This document shows, piece after piece, positions 1-8,959 of a stretch of 64,000 bases of DNA. The notes under the pieces were generated by a model. The model did not search any database and was not told the DNA's origin. It was given only the letters and a program-made list of their open reading frames with translations. The number at the start of each line of letters is the position of its first letter. Within the stretch, counting starts at the first letter, position 1. Position numbers and translations under genes: made by a program. Origin of the DNA: Neobacillus kokaensis (GTDB taxonomy: Bacteria; Bacillota; Bacilli; Bacillales; Cytobacillaceae); assembly GCF_014656545.1 (NCBI RefSeq), contig NZ_BNDS01000013.1, positions 76,146-140,145 of the forward strand, read 5' to 3'.

Positions 1-142
1 CAACATTTTGTTCAAAATCAACTCCATCAAAGGGAAAATAAATAAAATCAATTCCCTCCATTTTGGCGACTGCCGCGAATGGATAGGCTTTCTTCACCAT
101 ATCAGGATGCTTCCGATGGTGCAGCATTCCAATAAGCACCAT
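1..142 (-). CDS. YheC/YheD-type ATP-grasp protein, N-terminal part only
   Basis: Reading leftwards from an ATG at 142, the first 47 codons begin MVLIGMLHHRKHP and continue with AYPFAAVAKMEGIDFIYF. This resembles the N-terminal domain of YheC/YheD endospore-coat-associated ATP-grasp proteins. The rest, including the ATP-grasp fold, lies beyond the left edge. A purine-rich site (AAGTGAGG) sits just before the ATG, in the 12-base gap after the upstream gene, so the two genes are probably cotranscribed. The family assignment rests on the N-terminus alone. Confidence 0.7.
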   Translation of the reverse strand, partial: MVLIGMLHHRKHPDMVKKAYPFAAVAKMEGIDFIYFPFDGVDFEQNV

Positions 143-154
143 AACCTCACTTCC

Positions 155-1378
155 TTAAAGAGGGTCTAAATAAAATCTAATTTCATTAGCTGCTTTTCCT
201 GCTATTCTTTTTGCCTTTTCAGTTGTATCGGCAACAGCCACCACATAGGCATAACGGTCCCCTAAAGACAAAGGTTTTCTTAAGATCGCCCCTTTGCGCG
301 GCTTTACGAATACCACTTTCACTCCATCATGTTTTAACGCTCGATTCCTGCCGGTCACTTTGATTAATTTTCCTCTAGATTGGACGGTTACAAATTTTGC
401 ATAAACGCATTTCATGGCCGTTTTTTCAAGATTAGGCTCCATTCCTAAAAATAATTTGATCGTTTCTTTAACCAGATTAATCCCTGTCCCTTCTTCAATA
501 ATTCGATTCATTGCCCCGCCTGACATCCTTGGATTAATCTCAATCAGTTTCCATTCTCCATTTACAATCCTCATCTCCAGATGACAGGTTCCATTCTCTA
601 ACTCAAGCTTCTTGATAATACTAAAAACAGCAGTTTGTAACTTTTCATTCTCTTCAATACTTAATAATGCTGGATAACTATATCCAGTTATTATAAATCT
701 CGTGCCATTTAAAATTTCCTGATCAATGATGGCAACGATTGAAATTTCACCGTTTATTACCATAACTTCAATTAAATACTGCGGTCCAATCAGATATTCT
801 TCGATTAAAACAGTATGGTTTGGAAGCCGTTTCTTTAAGTATTTTAATCCTTCTTGCAGTTCATCAGCTGAGTTCACAAGCAGTACGTCCTTTGAACCAT
901 TGGAGACGGGTGACTTTAGTACAAGCGGAAATGATTCTTTGAAATGATTTAAAACTTTCTCTATTGGGTCATCCAATTGATAAACTGCATATTTCGGTGA
1001 AACAGGGAGCTTTTTTAAATGTTTTCGTACGTTCGTTTTTTCCTCCATGATCGTTAAGGCCTCGATAGACATTTGTACAAGTCCCAGCTCTTGTGAAAGT
1101 TTACCGGCAAACGCAACAAATGGGTCGATGAAACTAATCACCGCTCCTATCTGACTTTTTTCCTGCTCAAGGTCTTTTATAATCGAAAGAATTTTATCTT
1201 TATCTAATAAATTTTCCACATAAATCATCCGGTGTACTTCAGGGAATTCCTTTCTTTGTCTGATAAAACTTTTTCTATTTGTTATTAACACGGTAAAATA
1301 TCCCATTTCATTTGAAATAGTCAGGGCTTCTCTGCTTGTTCCAGATTTATTACTTCCAATAAAAACGATTGTATGCAT
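155..1378 (-). CDS. ATP-grasp ligase of the carboxylate-amine (L-amino acid ligase) type
   Basis: The 407-residue protein has a nucleotide-fold N-terminus (TIVFIGSNKSG, 3-13) and a full ATP-grasp core: lysine in PLVLKSPVSNGSKD (151-164), the hinge LIEEYLIG (191-198), CHLEMR (265-270) and the metal-binding LIEINPRMSGG (278-288). The INPRMSGG form is typical of enzymes that join a carboxylate to an amine through an acyl phosphate, such as L-amino acid ligases and biotin carboxylase relatives. It differs from the YheC/YheD group around it. It lies 12 bases upstream of the partial YheC-like gene and downstream of a terminator at 1563-1592, so those two genes may form a separate unit. The substrate is unknown. 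The ribosome binding site is weak. Confidence 0.8.
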   Translation of the reverse strand: MHTIVFIGSNKSGTSREALTISNEMGYFTVLITNRKSFIRQRKEFPEVHRMIYVENLLDKDKILSIIKDLEQEKSQIGAVISFIDPFVAFAGKLSQELGLVQMSIEALTIMEEKTNVRKHLKKLPVSPKYAVYQLDDPIEKVLNHFKESFPLVLKSPVSNGSKDVLLVNSADELQEGLKYLKKRLPNHTVLIEEYLIGPQYLIEVMVINGEISIVAIIDQEILNGTRFIITGYSYPALLSIEENEKLQTAVFSIIKKLELENGTCHLEMRIVNGEWKLIEINPRMSGGAMNRIIEEGTGINLVKETIKLFLGMEPNLEKTAMKCVYAKFVTVQSRGKLIKVTGRNRALKHDGVKVVFVKPRKGAILRKPLSLGDRYAYVVAVADTTEKAKRIAGKAANEIRFYLDPL

Positions 1379-1416
1379 GTTAGCGTTTCATCCCCAGTTT
1401 TACAGATTTAAAGATA

Positions 1417-1480
1417 GGGCTGGGTTAAACTTGTCTGTTGATTTCCGCTCCATGCGCTTCACTTCAATCAACATAGTAAT
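1417..1480. repeat. degenerate copy of a Bacillus intergenic repeat
   Basis: The stretch TTAAACTTGTCTGTTGATTT, followed by CGCTTCACTTC and TCAACATAGT, recurs in degenerate form at 61133-61194. It resembles the widespread Bacillus intergenic repeat containing GTTGATTTCCGCTCCA. It lies in the gap between two minus-strand genes and encodes nothing recognisable. The identification is from memory. Confidence 0.45.
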
Positions 1481-1562
1481 AAATTCACCACTGCCCTTTA
1501 ACACAGTCTTCGAAAAATTGCTCTATCTTAAGGTATGTTATTTTTTAAACGAGTGACACATA

Positions 1563-1592
1563 AAAAGCCGCTATGGACAGGATAGCGGCTTT
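1563..1592 (-). terminator. Rho-independent terminator after the Mur-ligase gene
   Basis: AAAGCCGCTA and TAGCGGCTTT form a perfect 10-bp stem around a short loop, flanked by A and T runs. It sits 11 bases past the stop of the Mur-ligase-like gene and would end the minus-strand 5402-1603 transcript. Confidence 0.85.
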
Positions 1593-1602
1593 TAAGCTGG
1601 TA

Positions 1603-2991
1603 CTAGGCAAATCGATACTTTTCTACAACTTTTCGAAAGGATGGGTCCATTTTACCGAGGGACATTTTAAACAGAATTGTCATATCGTCATGAAAGATTT
1701 CGGCTAGTTTCGCTTCTAATTCCGCTGCGTTCATAACGAAATGTACCCTAGCGGGATCCATTCCTAAGGTAATCGCCCTTTCACCTGTCAGCCTCGCCGA
1801 AGATCCTACTGTTATCAGGTGGTCAACCCCGCCGATATCGAAAATCGTTTGCCCCATTTGAATATGCTGTTTTCTTTCCTGATTTCCAAGGCGCTGCATT
1901 CGCCCTAGTACCAGCACCTCTGTCCTGCCGTTGGACGTTTTTTTTAGAACATCAAGGCCAGACTTCACTGAGCTTGGATTGCAACTCCATGTATCATCAA
2001 TCACTGTTAAGTTACCTGCGCCATGGTACAGCTTTGCATGCCGTTCCATTGTTCGGAACGTACTAAGCCTCCTAGCAGCCTCTTCAATCGGGATACCAAG
2101 AGCAGCTGTGGCCGCGATGGCTGCCAAACTATTATAGACATTGTGCTCCCCAACCCCCGGAATCGTTACTTTATATTCACTGTTTTGAACCTGTAAAGAA
2201 TAACTCATTCTGTCATTTTCAAATTGGATGTCACAAGCACGGTAGTCAGCTGTCTCATCCTTCCCAAAAGACAGAACGCTTCCTTTATACATGGCAATTG
2301 GCAGCCTTTTAATATTCTCGTCGTCGGTATTTATAATTAATATTCCATCTTCTGATAAAACCTCTAACATTTCACCCTTTGCCTTTATATAATTTTCTAA
2401 CGTTCTGCACCCTTCTAAATGAGCCTCGCCAATGTTAGTTATGATCCCAACGGTTGGTTTAAAATATTTACCGCTAATCCTAATGTTACCGGGATAAGCA
2501 ACCCCCATTTCAAAAACAGCTGCCTCTGTTTTCTCTGTTAACCCCATCAAATATGGCAAATTTAAATGAAGACCATTTTGGCTATAAAGGGTAGAATGAA
2601 CCTTCATTCTTCGATTCAAAATATGTTTAATCATATCCTTAGTCGTTGTCTTACCGCATGTACCGGTTACCCCAATGACAGGAATCTGAAATTGACTTCG
2701 ATAATAATCGATAAATCTCCAATACGAATCCTTTGCATTGGCAGTTAAAATCACGTTCGCTGTCTTTGATATCATTGAAAGTATACGAGAATCTTCTGTT
2801 ACAATCGTAAACTTCGATATTCCTGCGATCGCTTCCGGCTTGATGGCCTTTTTGCTAGTGTGGAAATATAAACAATGTTCACCTATATTAGCTGTCTTCT
2901 TTACGAGCTTTCGAATTTCTTCATCAGGATCACCTTGAAGCATTTCCCCTTTAATCACATCTAAAAAATCAGCCAGTTTAAGAGTCTTCAT
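1603..2991 (-). CDS. MurF-like Mur ligase family protein
   Basis: The 462-residue protein is shaped like MurF (UDP-MurNAc-tripeptide:D-Ala-D-Ala ligase). It has the P-loop GVTGTCGKTTT (107-117), the acidic EMG (161-163), ITNIGEAHLEG (184-194), the domain junction GEHNVYNSLAA (281-291) and the C-terminal IDDTWSCNPSS (331-341), where MurF usually has DxYNANPxS. A complete ATP-dependent amide ligase is therefore expected. No mur or ddl gene is nearby. Instead it lies five bases after one YheC/YheD-like gene and two genes from another, so a role outside peptidoglycan, such as adding amino acids to a surface polymer, is more likely than housekeeping MurF. The substrate is not visible from sequence. 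Confidence 0.85.
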   Translation of the reverse strand: MKTLKLADFLDVIKGEMLQGDPDEEIRKLVKKTANIGEHCLYFHTSKKAIKPEAIAGISKFTIVTEDSRILSMISKTANVILTANAKDSYWRFIDYYRSQFQIPVIGVTGTCGKTTTKDMIKHILNRRMKVHSTLYSQNGLHLNLPYLMGLTEKTEAAVFEMGVAYPGNIRISGKYFKPTVGIITNIGEAHLEGCRTLENYIKAKGEMLEVLSEDGILIINTDDENIKRLPIAMYKGSVLSFGKDETADYRACDIQFENDRMSYSLQVQNSEYKVTIPGVGEHNVYNSLAAIAATAALGIPIEEAARRLSTFRTMERHAKLYHGAGNLTVIDDTWSCNPSSVKSGLDVLKKTSNGRTEVLVLGRMQRLGNQERKQHIQMGQTIFDIGGVDHLITVGSSARLTGERAITLGMDPARVHFVMNAAELEAKLAEIFHDDMTILFKMSLGKMDPSFRKVVEKYRFA

Positions 2992-2996
2992 TCCGG

Positions 2997-4079
2997 TTAC
3001 TCCCCCTTACCCTTTGAATCCAAAAGATAGCGGGCATAGCTGATTGGTGTCGTATATGTTGCTTTCCACACATCCATCATTTTCGCTTTTCCAAAGGTAA
3101 TTCTTAGATCACGTCCATTACATTCAATAAACATTGGAAACCCATCCTCGGTCAGCCCAATATCTAAACCGACATCGGCTAAACTGGGAAAATGACTTTC
3201 TAATTCCTTTACGGCTTGCAAGGAAAATTCCTCAATTTGTTTATAGATCATATCATAATCCAGTTCAGGTATTCCCCCCACTATTTCCCAAAGAGGTCTG
3301 CATGTGCCTCCCTGGGCCACATTGGTTACATAGCTGCCTTTTTTAGCCACCTTCCCTACGATTCCGGTAACCTGCCATTCTCCCGTTCCGTTTTTTTGAA
3401 CCGATACGCGCAAATCAAAAGGGCTGCCTTCAGACTTTGCTAAGGGGATTCGCTGCTGGATAATGTAGTATTTGCTCGAAGCCTTCTTTTGAAGTATATC
3501 CGGCAGTTTGTCAGTAAAAGGCCACCTTTGCTGATGGCTGGTAACTGTCCATTGTTCATTGTCAATTCTTTTGATCAAAATGACCCCGCCGCCGAGGCTT
3601 CCGCTATTTGGCTTGATAATTAGCTCATTATGTTTTTCCATCATTTCCTTTAAGTTTTCTAAACTCGCTTTCCTTGTCTCAGGCAAATGGCGGCTTAAAT
3701 CCTCATCCCGATTAAGAATTTGATGAACCATTAATTTCCCGTAGCGATTCCAATCATTGAAAATCATAACGCCTGAACGCTGCAGCCGCTTTAATTTTTC
3801 CTTGGAGCTATTGTTAAAAAATAATCCTCTATTATGAATGACTGCTGGTATCTGCAAATCTTTCAATTCATATTTGCCGTTATTTCCTTTGACCAAACCA
3901 TTAACTTGGCCTGTTTCAATGTTAAGATCCTTTAACCGAAAATAGCAGGGAATTAAATGATGCTTCTTACAGGCTGCTTCATAAAAATGAATGCGCTCAA
4001 AATAGGGAACTCCATGTTTAATTCCGCTGTAAATCAATCCATCTACTAATATTCCAATATACGGAACACTCATCATCAT
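2997..4079 (-). CDS. YheC/YheD family ATP-grasp protein
   Basis: The 360-residue protein has the YheC/YheD layout. Visible motifs are HLPETR (131-136), the ATP-binding IIKPNSGSLGGGV (154-166), IIQQRIPL (206-213), FDLRVSVQK (221-229), VTNVAQGG (251-258), DVGLDIGL (302-309) and the acidic metal-site region FIECNGRD (317-324). The last is a variant of the more usual EINNR. In B. subtilis, members of this family are spore-coat-associated. GGAGGGGG precedes three in-frame ATGs, so the exact start is uncertain by two codons. The gene lies between the Mur ligase (5-base gap) and another family member (12-base gap). Confidence 0.88.
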   Translation of the reverse strand: MMMSVPYIGILVDGLIYSGIKHGVPYFERIHFYEAACKKHHLIPCYFRLKDLNIETGQVNGLVKGNNGKYELKDLQIPAVIHNRGLFFNNSSKEKLKRLQRSGVMIFNDWNRYGKLMVHQILNRDEDLSRHLPETRKASLENLKEMMEKHNELIIKPNSGSLGGGVILIKRIDNEQWTVTSHQQRWPFTDKLPDILQKKASSKYYIIQQRIPLAKSEGSPFDLRVSVQKNGTGEWQVTGIVGKVAKKGSYVTNVAQGGTCRPLWEIVGGIPELDYDMIYKQIEEFSLQAVKELESHFPSLADVGLDIGLTEDGFPMFIECNGRDLRITFGKAKMMDVWKATYTTPISYARYLLDSKGKGE

Positions 4080-4091
4080 ACCCCCTCCGTT

Positions 4092-5402
4092 TTAAAATCC
4101 AGCTAATGCTTTTGCATAGCGAAAAGGTGTGGACAATAACGTTCTTGCCAATTTTCGATTCTTCATTTTGATTAAGCTATCATAGCCGTACCTTTTGTTG
4201 ATTTCTAAAATCCAAACATTGTAGTTGCGATCAACAATGCAATCAACAGCTACGTCACCGTAATTACCGACACATTGATCCAATTCTTTACATGCCTTCA
4301 TACAACAGTCATAGATTTTCTTCTGGATTTGAAGGGTCATTTGACGATTGGCTCCAAATAAATACATAATTGCCTGATTTCCCGGCAGTAGTTTTTCAAC
4401 ATGTTTTAAATTGGTAACAATCGTCCCCCTTTTCGCCACCCTGCCTATCATCCCTTGACACACCCACTGTTTTAATCCATTTTTCTGCACATAAACTCTA
4501 AAATCTACATTCCTTCCTCCAATAGTTGTCGAAACACTCTGTTGAATGATGTACTTCCGCTGAATAAATTTTTCTAAAAAGGAGGTAACTTCAGCTTGAG
4601 AGGTGAAAATAGTAGCCCTTTTCATTGAATTGGTGAAAATATATCTGCCTTGATGGTCCAATGCTACAGAGTAAATCCCTCTCCCACCTTCACCTTTAGG
4701 AGGTTTTAAATAGATGGATTGATGATTTTGAAGCATCTGATCGAGCTGCTCCACTCCCGTTAATTTTTCAGTTTCTGGAAAGGCCTCTTTTAGTACCCTA
4801 TTCCTTAAAGCATACTCTGGCAGTTCCCCTTTGCCGAAATAATATGAGTTTATAACTCTATCACCAATATGGGAAACGAGATCATCATACCTTACAGCAT
4901 CGATGGGATGCCTTTTATAAACGACATCCGGATATGGAAAAATACCGGGGATCCATCTGGCTTGTGGTTGCTCTCCATCTGGATTATAGTAATAGCCTTC
5001 AATTTGTTTTTTGTCGATATTGATGCCTCTTGCGGCACATACATAAATAAGACCTTTAATGCTATGATATTCAGAAAAGCGACTCTTTAACCTTTCTAAT
5101 CTTTTTGGATGCAATTCTTTAGGGTTTAAATAGGCAACAAACGCAATAACGGGTCCAAGCGACAGCACCCTGCCGTTAATCGTCAATTCATAAGGAATAC
5201 CCTCGGGAATCGTTAATTCATGTGATTGCTCTGGGATTCCGATTGTATCTTCAGGTAATTCGTCATTTATGTTAACCGGCAGTTCCCGCGACCAGCCGCC
5301 AATTTTTAAAATAATCCTTTGTGCAGTAATGCCGTATTTTTCAACAAACTTTGTTGAAAAATCAATTGTGTTCCGATTTTGTCCATATCGAATAAAAACC
5401 AT
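4092..5402 (-). CDS. YheC/YheD family ATP-grasp protein (long form)
   Basis: The 436-residue protein has an N-terminal domain of about 190 residues containing the family signature SLGPVIAFVA (81-90), then an ATP-grasp core with YLKPPKGEGGRGI (231-243), YIIQQSV (284-290), DFRVYVQK (300-307), GMIGRVAKRGTIVTN (317-331) and WILEINKRYG (397-406). GGAGG lies six bases before the ATG. It is the first gene of a probable four-gene minus-strand transcript (this gene, 2997-4079, the Mur ligase, then the terminator). ATP-grasp proteins of this kind usually form amide bonds. The substrate is unknown. Confidence 0.88.
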   Translation of the reverse strand: MVFIRYGQNRNTIDFSTKFVEKYGITAQRIILKIGGWSRELPVNINDELPEDTIGIPEQSHELTIPEGIPYELTINGRVLSLGPVIAFVAYLNPKELHPKRLERLKSRFSEYHSIKGLIYVCAARGINIDKKQIEGYYYNPDGEQPQARWIPGIFPYPDVVYKRHPIDAVRYDDLVSHIGDRVINSYYFGKGELPEYALRNRVLKEAFPETEKLTGVEQLDQMLQNHQSIYLKPPKGEGGRGIYSVALDHQGRYIFTNSMKRATIFTSQAEVTSFLEKFIQRKYIIQQSVSTTIGGRNVDFRVYVQKNGLKQWVCQGMIGRVAKRGTIVTNLKHVEKLLPGNQAIMYLFGANRQMTLQIQKKIYDCCMKACKELDQCVGNYGDVAVDCIVDRNYNVWILEINKRYGYDSLIKMKNRKLARTLLSTPFRYAKALAGF

Positions 5403-5501
5403 AGCTTTCCTCCGCGCAGCTATTTATTTAATGACCTGAGACCTTCGTATTATTACATGCTAAGCAAAAGCAGCTTGCTACGGCTATTAACCTAGTAAAA
5501 T

Positions 5502-5540
5502 AAAAAAAGCACTTATGAACAAACCGTTACATAAGTACTA
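5502..5540 (-). terminator. terminator after the TupA-like genes
   Basis: On the minus strand AGTACTTATG pairs with CATAAGTGCT across a loop of about 12 bases and is followed by seven T. It lies just beyond the stop of the last TupA-like gene and separates that unit from the YheC/YheD-Mur ligase unit. Confidence 0.8.
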
Positions 5541-5546
5541 AAAATT

Positions 5547-6407
5547 TTATTGATATCTAGTAATATCAAGGTATGTCCCGTATAAGTCATCATACTTACG
5601 GGGTCTAAACTTCGTAAGGCCATTTCCTGGAGTAAATGTTAATTCACCGAAATATATATGCTCATTCGTATAATATAAGTCTACACGGACAAAGGGAAAA
5701 TCAGAAGAAAGTTGTTGTGCAACCTTAATCATTTCATTTAATCCTGTGGGCTTTGAGGGAGAGTCCTTAAAATCATTATTATATCCCAAACGAAAAGGGA
5801 GTTTATTCCAGTTTAAATCAAATAAATCCCGCTCATGACCATTAAACCGCTCCCCATCTACCTGAATAAATTTAGGTTCCCCATGAAAACAAAAAAATTT
5901 ATAATCCTTTAAATCACCTGTTGGATCCTTTATGAGCTCTTCAATGACAATCCTTGGTTTAATATTGTAATAGTTTGGCTGGCCAGATTTTTCTCCAAAA
6001 TTTAATTTAAGCCAATTTTCCATTTGGAGTTTCTTTTCTTTCCAATCAATTTTCGTTTTATCCTTTACAATAATATTCGTTCTCCATGCGTGATTGGCCT
6101 TCATGACAAAAGATTCAGGTAAAGTATTCCAATCAATTTCATCCACACGATCATAGACTCCAATAAACGGAATTAAATACTGTTTACCTATTTTTTCTTG
6201 CACATATTGCCGTACTTCATATTTATCAGCATACTTCGAAAATCTCTCTAGACGGCCATACAGCTTTGTCCACTGAATTTTTTCTGAAAAGGTTCGGGGA
6301 TTTGCTAAATTTAGCTCGTAATGATGATGGCGTTTAAATCTAGTTTTCAATCTATTAATTTTATCGGAGAAGTATTTTTCTTCGTTCTTCCTTATCCTTT
6401 TTCTCAT
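5547..6407 (-). CDS. TupA-like ATP-grasp protein, copy 3
   Basis: From the ATG at 6407 the product is 286 residues beginning MRKRIRKNEEK. It matches the TupA-like ATP-grasp family named after the teichuronopeptide biosynthesis protein of alkaliphilic Bacillus. Diagnostic blocks shared with the two upstream copies are NPRTFSEKIQW, DKYEVRQYV, FVMKANHA, PRIVIEELI, GDLKDYKFFCFHGEPKFIQV, PFVRVDLYY and IYFGELTFTPGNG. A longer reading frame starts at 6515 but would overlap the upstream gene; GGAG eight bases before 6407 and alignment with the paralogues favour the short form. The block KANHA is followed by W where copy 2 has S. In this family the enzyme is thought to add glutamate-like residues; the substrate here is unknown. 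Confidence 0.85.
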   Translation of the reverse strand: MRKRIRKNEEKYFSDKINRLKTRFKRHHHYELNLANPRTFSEKIQWTKLYGRLERFSKYADKYEVRQYVQEKIGKQYLIPFIGVYDRVDEIDWNTLPESFVMKANHAWRTNIIVKDKTKIDWKEKKLQMENWLKLNFGEKSGQPNYYNIKPRIVIEELIKDPTGDLKDYKFFCFHGEPKFIQVDGERFNGHERDLFDLNWNKLPFRLGYNNDFKDSPSKPTGLNEMIKVAQQLSSDFPFVRVDLYYTNEHIYFGELTFTPGNGLTKFRPRKYDDLYGTYLDITRYQ

Positions 6408-6438
6408 CATATCATCTCCATTTAACAAGCAATAATCA

Positions 6439-7296
6439 TTAAATATATCTATTAATATCAAGACAATTACCAAATAATTCATCATAATATCTAGGGCTAA
6501 ACCGTTCCAATCCATTTCCTGGAGTAAATGTTAATTCGCCGAAATAGATACGATCATTTGTGTAATATAAATCTACACGGACAAAGGGAAGACCTTCAGA
6601 GAGTTGTCGTGCTAACTGAATCATTTCATTTAAAGCTGCAGGCTTTAGGGGGGATTGCTTAAAATTCGTAAATTTCAATTTTAAAGGGAGTTTATTCCAA
6701 TCCAAATCAAAAAGATCCCGTTTATGCTCCGTAAATCGATCCCCGTCTACTTGGATAAATTTTGGTTCGCCATGAAAACAAAAAAATTTATAATCCTTCA
6801 AATCTCCTGACGGATCTTTGATTAATTCTTCAATCACAACTCTTGGTTTAATATTACGGTAGTTTGCTTCACTAAATAATTTATAATAACTCGATTGAAG
6901 CCATTTTCTCATTTTGTTTTTTGCGCTTTCCTGATTAACCATTGTTTTATCCTCAACAATAATATTCCATCCGGAAGCGTGATTAGCCTTCATTGCAAAG
7001 GATTCAGGTAACATATTCCAATCAATTTGATCTACATTATCAAAAACGCTTATTAGCGGAATTAAATATTGTTCCCCTATTTTTTCTTTCACGTATTGCC
7101 GTACTTCATATTTATCTACATACTTTGAAAATCTCTCAAGCTTGCCATGATATTTAACCCACTGAATTTTTTCAGAAAAGGTTTTAGGATTTTCTAAATT
7201 TAAATCATAACCATGTATTTTTTTAAATTTTTTATTCAATAATTTATTCTTATCAGTCTGGAAATTTCTTTTGGTCCTTCGAATCCTTTTTTTCAT
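6439..7296 (-). CDS. TupA-like ATP-grasp protein, copy 2
   Basis: The 285-residue middle copy of three tandem paralogues begins MKKRIRRTKR after GGAGGGG at five bases. It contains FAMKANHASGWNIIV, PRVVIEELI, GDLKDYKFFCFHGEPKFIQV, PFVRVDLYY and IYFGELTFTPGNG. The 31-33 base gaps to its neighbours and the shared orientation indicate one operon. The three copies diverge most in the middle third, which would fit different acceptors or lengths of product, but this is inference. Confidence 0.85.
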   Translation of the reverse strand: MKKRIRRTKRNFQTDKNKLLNKKFKKIHGYDLNLENPKTFSEKIQWVKYHGKLERFSKYVDKYEVRQYVKEKIGEQYLIPLISVFDNVDQIDWNMLPESFAMKANHASGWNIIVEDKTMVNQESAKNKMRKWLQSSYYKLFSEANYRNIKPRVVIEELIKDPSGDLKDYKFFCFHGEPKFIQVDGDRFTEHKRDLFDLDWNKLPLKLKFTNFKQSPLKPAALNEMIQLARQLSEGLPFVRVDLYYTNDRIYFGELTFTPGNGLERFSPRYYDELFGNCLDINRYI

Positions 7297-7329
7297 CTTG
7301 TCCCCTCCACCTAACTAGTGATTAAAACA

Positions 7330-8172
7330 CTATATATACTTAGAGATATCAAGAAATTGCCCAAATAATTCATCATAATAACGTGGTCTGAACGGTTTAA
7401 AGCCATTTGCTGGGGTAAATGTTATTTCTCCAAAATATATTTGCTCATTTGTATAATATAGATCGACACGGACAAAGGCAAAATCAGCCGAAAGTTTTCT
7501 TGCAATTGTCAGCATCTCGTTTAAGCGGGAGGGTTTTGTGACAGGTTCCTGAAAATGTTTATATTTCAATCTGACTGGTATATTATTCCAATCCAAATCA
7601 TAAAAGTCTCGTTTATGGTTACTAAATCGCCCCCCGTCTACTTGGATAAATTTAGGTTCGCCATGAAAACAAAAAAATTTATAATCTTTTAAATCACCTG
7701 TTGGATCTTTGATGAATTTTTCAATGACAATCCTAGGTTTAATATTGCGGTAATTTGATTCACCTGTTATTGTGTAATATCGTAATCGAAGCCACCGTCT
7801 TAATTTCCTTTTTGCACTTACTCTATTAATCCTTGTTTTATCTTTTACGATTAAATTCCATGTCGCTCCGTGAGTGGTTTTCATAGCAAAAGAATTAGGG
7901 AGTTTTCCCCATTCGATTTGATTTACGTTATCATAAACTCCAAAAAGCGGAATCAGGTATTGTTCACCAATTTTTTCTTTTACGTAGTTCCGAACACGAA
8001 ATTTATCAACATACTTCGAGAATCTCTTAATATTTCCATTTAGTTTTATCCACTGAATCTTTTCAGATAAGGTCCTGGGATTCTCTAAATCTAAACTATA
8101 ACCATGTTTGCGTTTAAATTTCGCCTTTAACATCCTAATTTTACCTGGAGTTTTTCTTACACGCTTTTTCAC
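7330..8172 (-). CDS. TupA-like ATP-grasp protein, copy 1
   Basis: The 280-residue product reads from a GTG start with AGGTGG upstream; the alignment MKKRVRKTPGK with copy 2 supports it. Conserved blocks are NPRTLSEKIQW, DKFRVRNYV, FAMKTTHGATWN (KTTHG where the others have KANHA), PRIVIEKFI, GDLKDYKFFCFHGEPKFIQV, AFVRVDLYY and IYFGEITFTPANG. It is the first of the three copies and lies 19 bases after a GT34-like gene, linking the ligases and glycosyltransferases in one transcript. The changes in the KANHA and TPGNG blocks suggest a functionally distinct copy. Confidence 0.85.
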   Translation of the reverse strand: MKKRVRKTPGKIRMLKAKFKRKHGYSLDLENPRTLSEKIQWIKLNGNIKRFSKYVDKFRVRNYVKEKIGEQYLIPLFGVYDNVNQIEWGKLPNSFAMKTTHGATWNLIVKDKTRINRVSAKRKLRRWLRLRYYTITGESNYRNIKPRIVIEKFIKDPTGDLKDYKFFCFHGEPKFIQVDGGRFSNHKRDFYDLDWNNIPVRLKYKHFQEPVTKPSRLNEMLTIARKLSADFAFVRVDLYYTNEQIYFGEITFTPANGFKPFRPRYYDELFGQFLDISKYI

Positions 8173-8191
8173 TTACCATCGCCACCTAAAC

Positions 8192-8902
8192 TTATGTTGA
8201 ATTTGATTTATTTTTTACATTTTGTAAAAAAAGGCGATAACTTGATTGCATTCTTGTTAATCTTCTCTCCCACTTTATTCCACAATGGTGCATGATGATA
8301 GGTTTTTTAGCAACATCCCTACGATTTGGTCTGCTATTCCATTTAACATCTAAACTGCCAATAAGTGAGGTATATTTTGTAGGACCCTTATAAGATAAAA
8401 TCCGTACATTCTGATTTCGATAACCGAGGAGCTTTAAGAAGGCTTGCTGGTCCCACCATTCCCCGCGATACCTACGCCTATGTTTCCAGACCTTCTCTAA
8501 AATTTCAAAAGATCTAGGGTCCCGCTTCACAACAATTACACCGGAATTTGGAAATAGCGGTTTCCTTCTATAATAACTGGTCATATAAATAACATGATTT
8601 GAATTTAGTTCTAGGCGAATGTCTGTACTTGGGTCTACAATAATCGTATCTGAATCCATCCACATCACGATTTCATAATATTTTAATAGGTTATAGATTA
8701 AAAAAATTTTATTTTTTTTTGCTAATTTATTTGGTAAAAAGTTATGCTTGAAGAACAGTGTATCAATATTATGAAGCTTTCCGTAATATTCCACCGTAGG
8801 TTTCATAATATCAAGCGCTTGTTCATGGTTTTTACCGGTTCCTAGGCAGCAAATCACCATATTGCTGTTTGGCTCTATCGAAAACTCATAACTAGGAATC
8901 AT
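8192..8902 (-). CDS. GT34-like (GMA12/MNN10 type) glycosyltransferase, copy 2
   Basis: The product is 236 residues from the ATG at 8902 (MIPSYEF). A longer frame to 8947 exists, but GAGGGG eight bases upstream and the matching start of the neighbouring paralogue (MIPIHDF) favour the short form. It shows the metal and nucleotide-sugar DxD motif in WMDSDTIIVD (81-90), then PLFPNSGVIVVKRD, EWWDQQAFLK and IIMHHCG, the pattern of galactosyl/mannosyl transferases of the GMA12/MNN10 group. No signal peptide or membrane segment is visible, so it probably acts in the cytoplasm on a nucleotide-sugar donor. Donor and acceptor are unknown. Confidence 0.78.
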   Translation of the reverse strand: MIPSYEFSIEPNSNMVICCLGTGKNHEQALDIMKPTVEYYGKLHNIDTLFFKHNFLPNKLAKKNKIFLIYNLLKYYEIVMWMDSDTIIVDPSTDIRLELNSNHVIYMTSYYRRKPLFPNSGVIVVKRDPRSFEILEKVWKHRRRYRGEWWDQQAFLKLLGYRNQNVRILSYKGPTKYTSLIGSLDVKWNSRPNRRDVAKKPIIMHHCGIKWERRLTRMQSSYRLFLQNVKNKSNST

Positions 8903-8959
8903 TTCCATTGCCCCTCTTTCAAAGTAACGTAAATACAGCTGCCACAATTCATTATTATT

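Noticed and set aside
6408..6515. N-terminal extension of the third TupA-like gene to ATG 6515
   Set aside because: It would overlap the upstream gene by 77 bases, gives a hydrophobic stretch not present in the paralogues, and has a worse ribosome site than ATG 6407.
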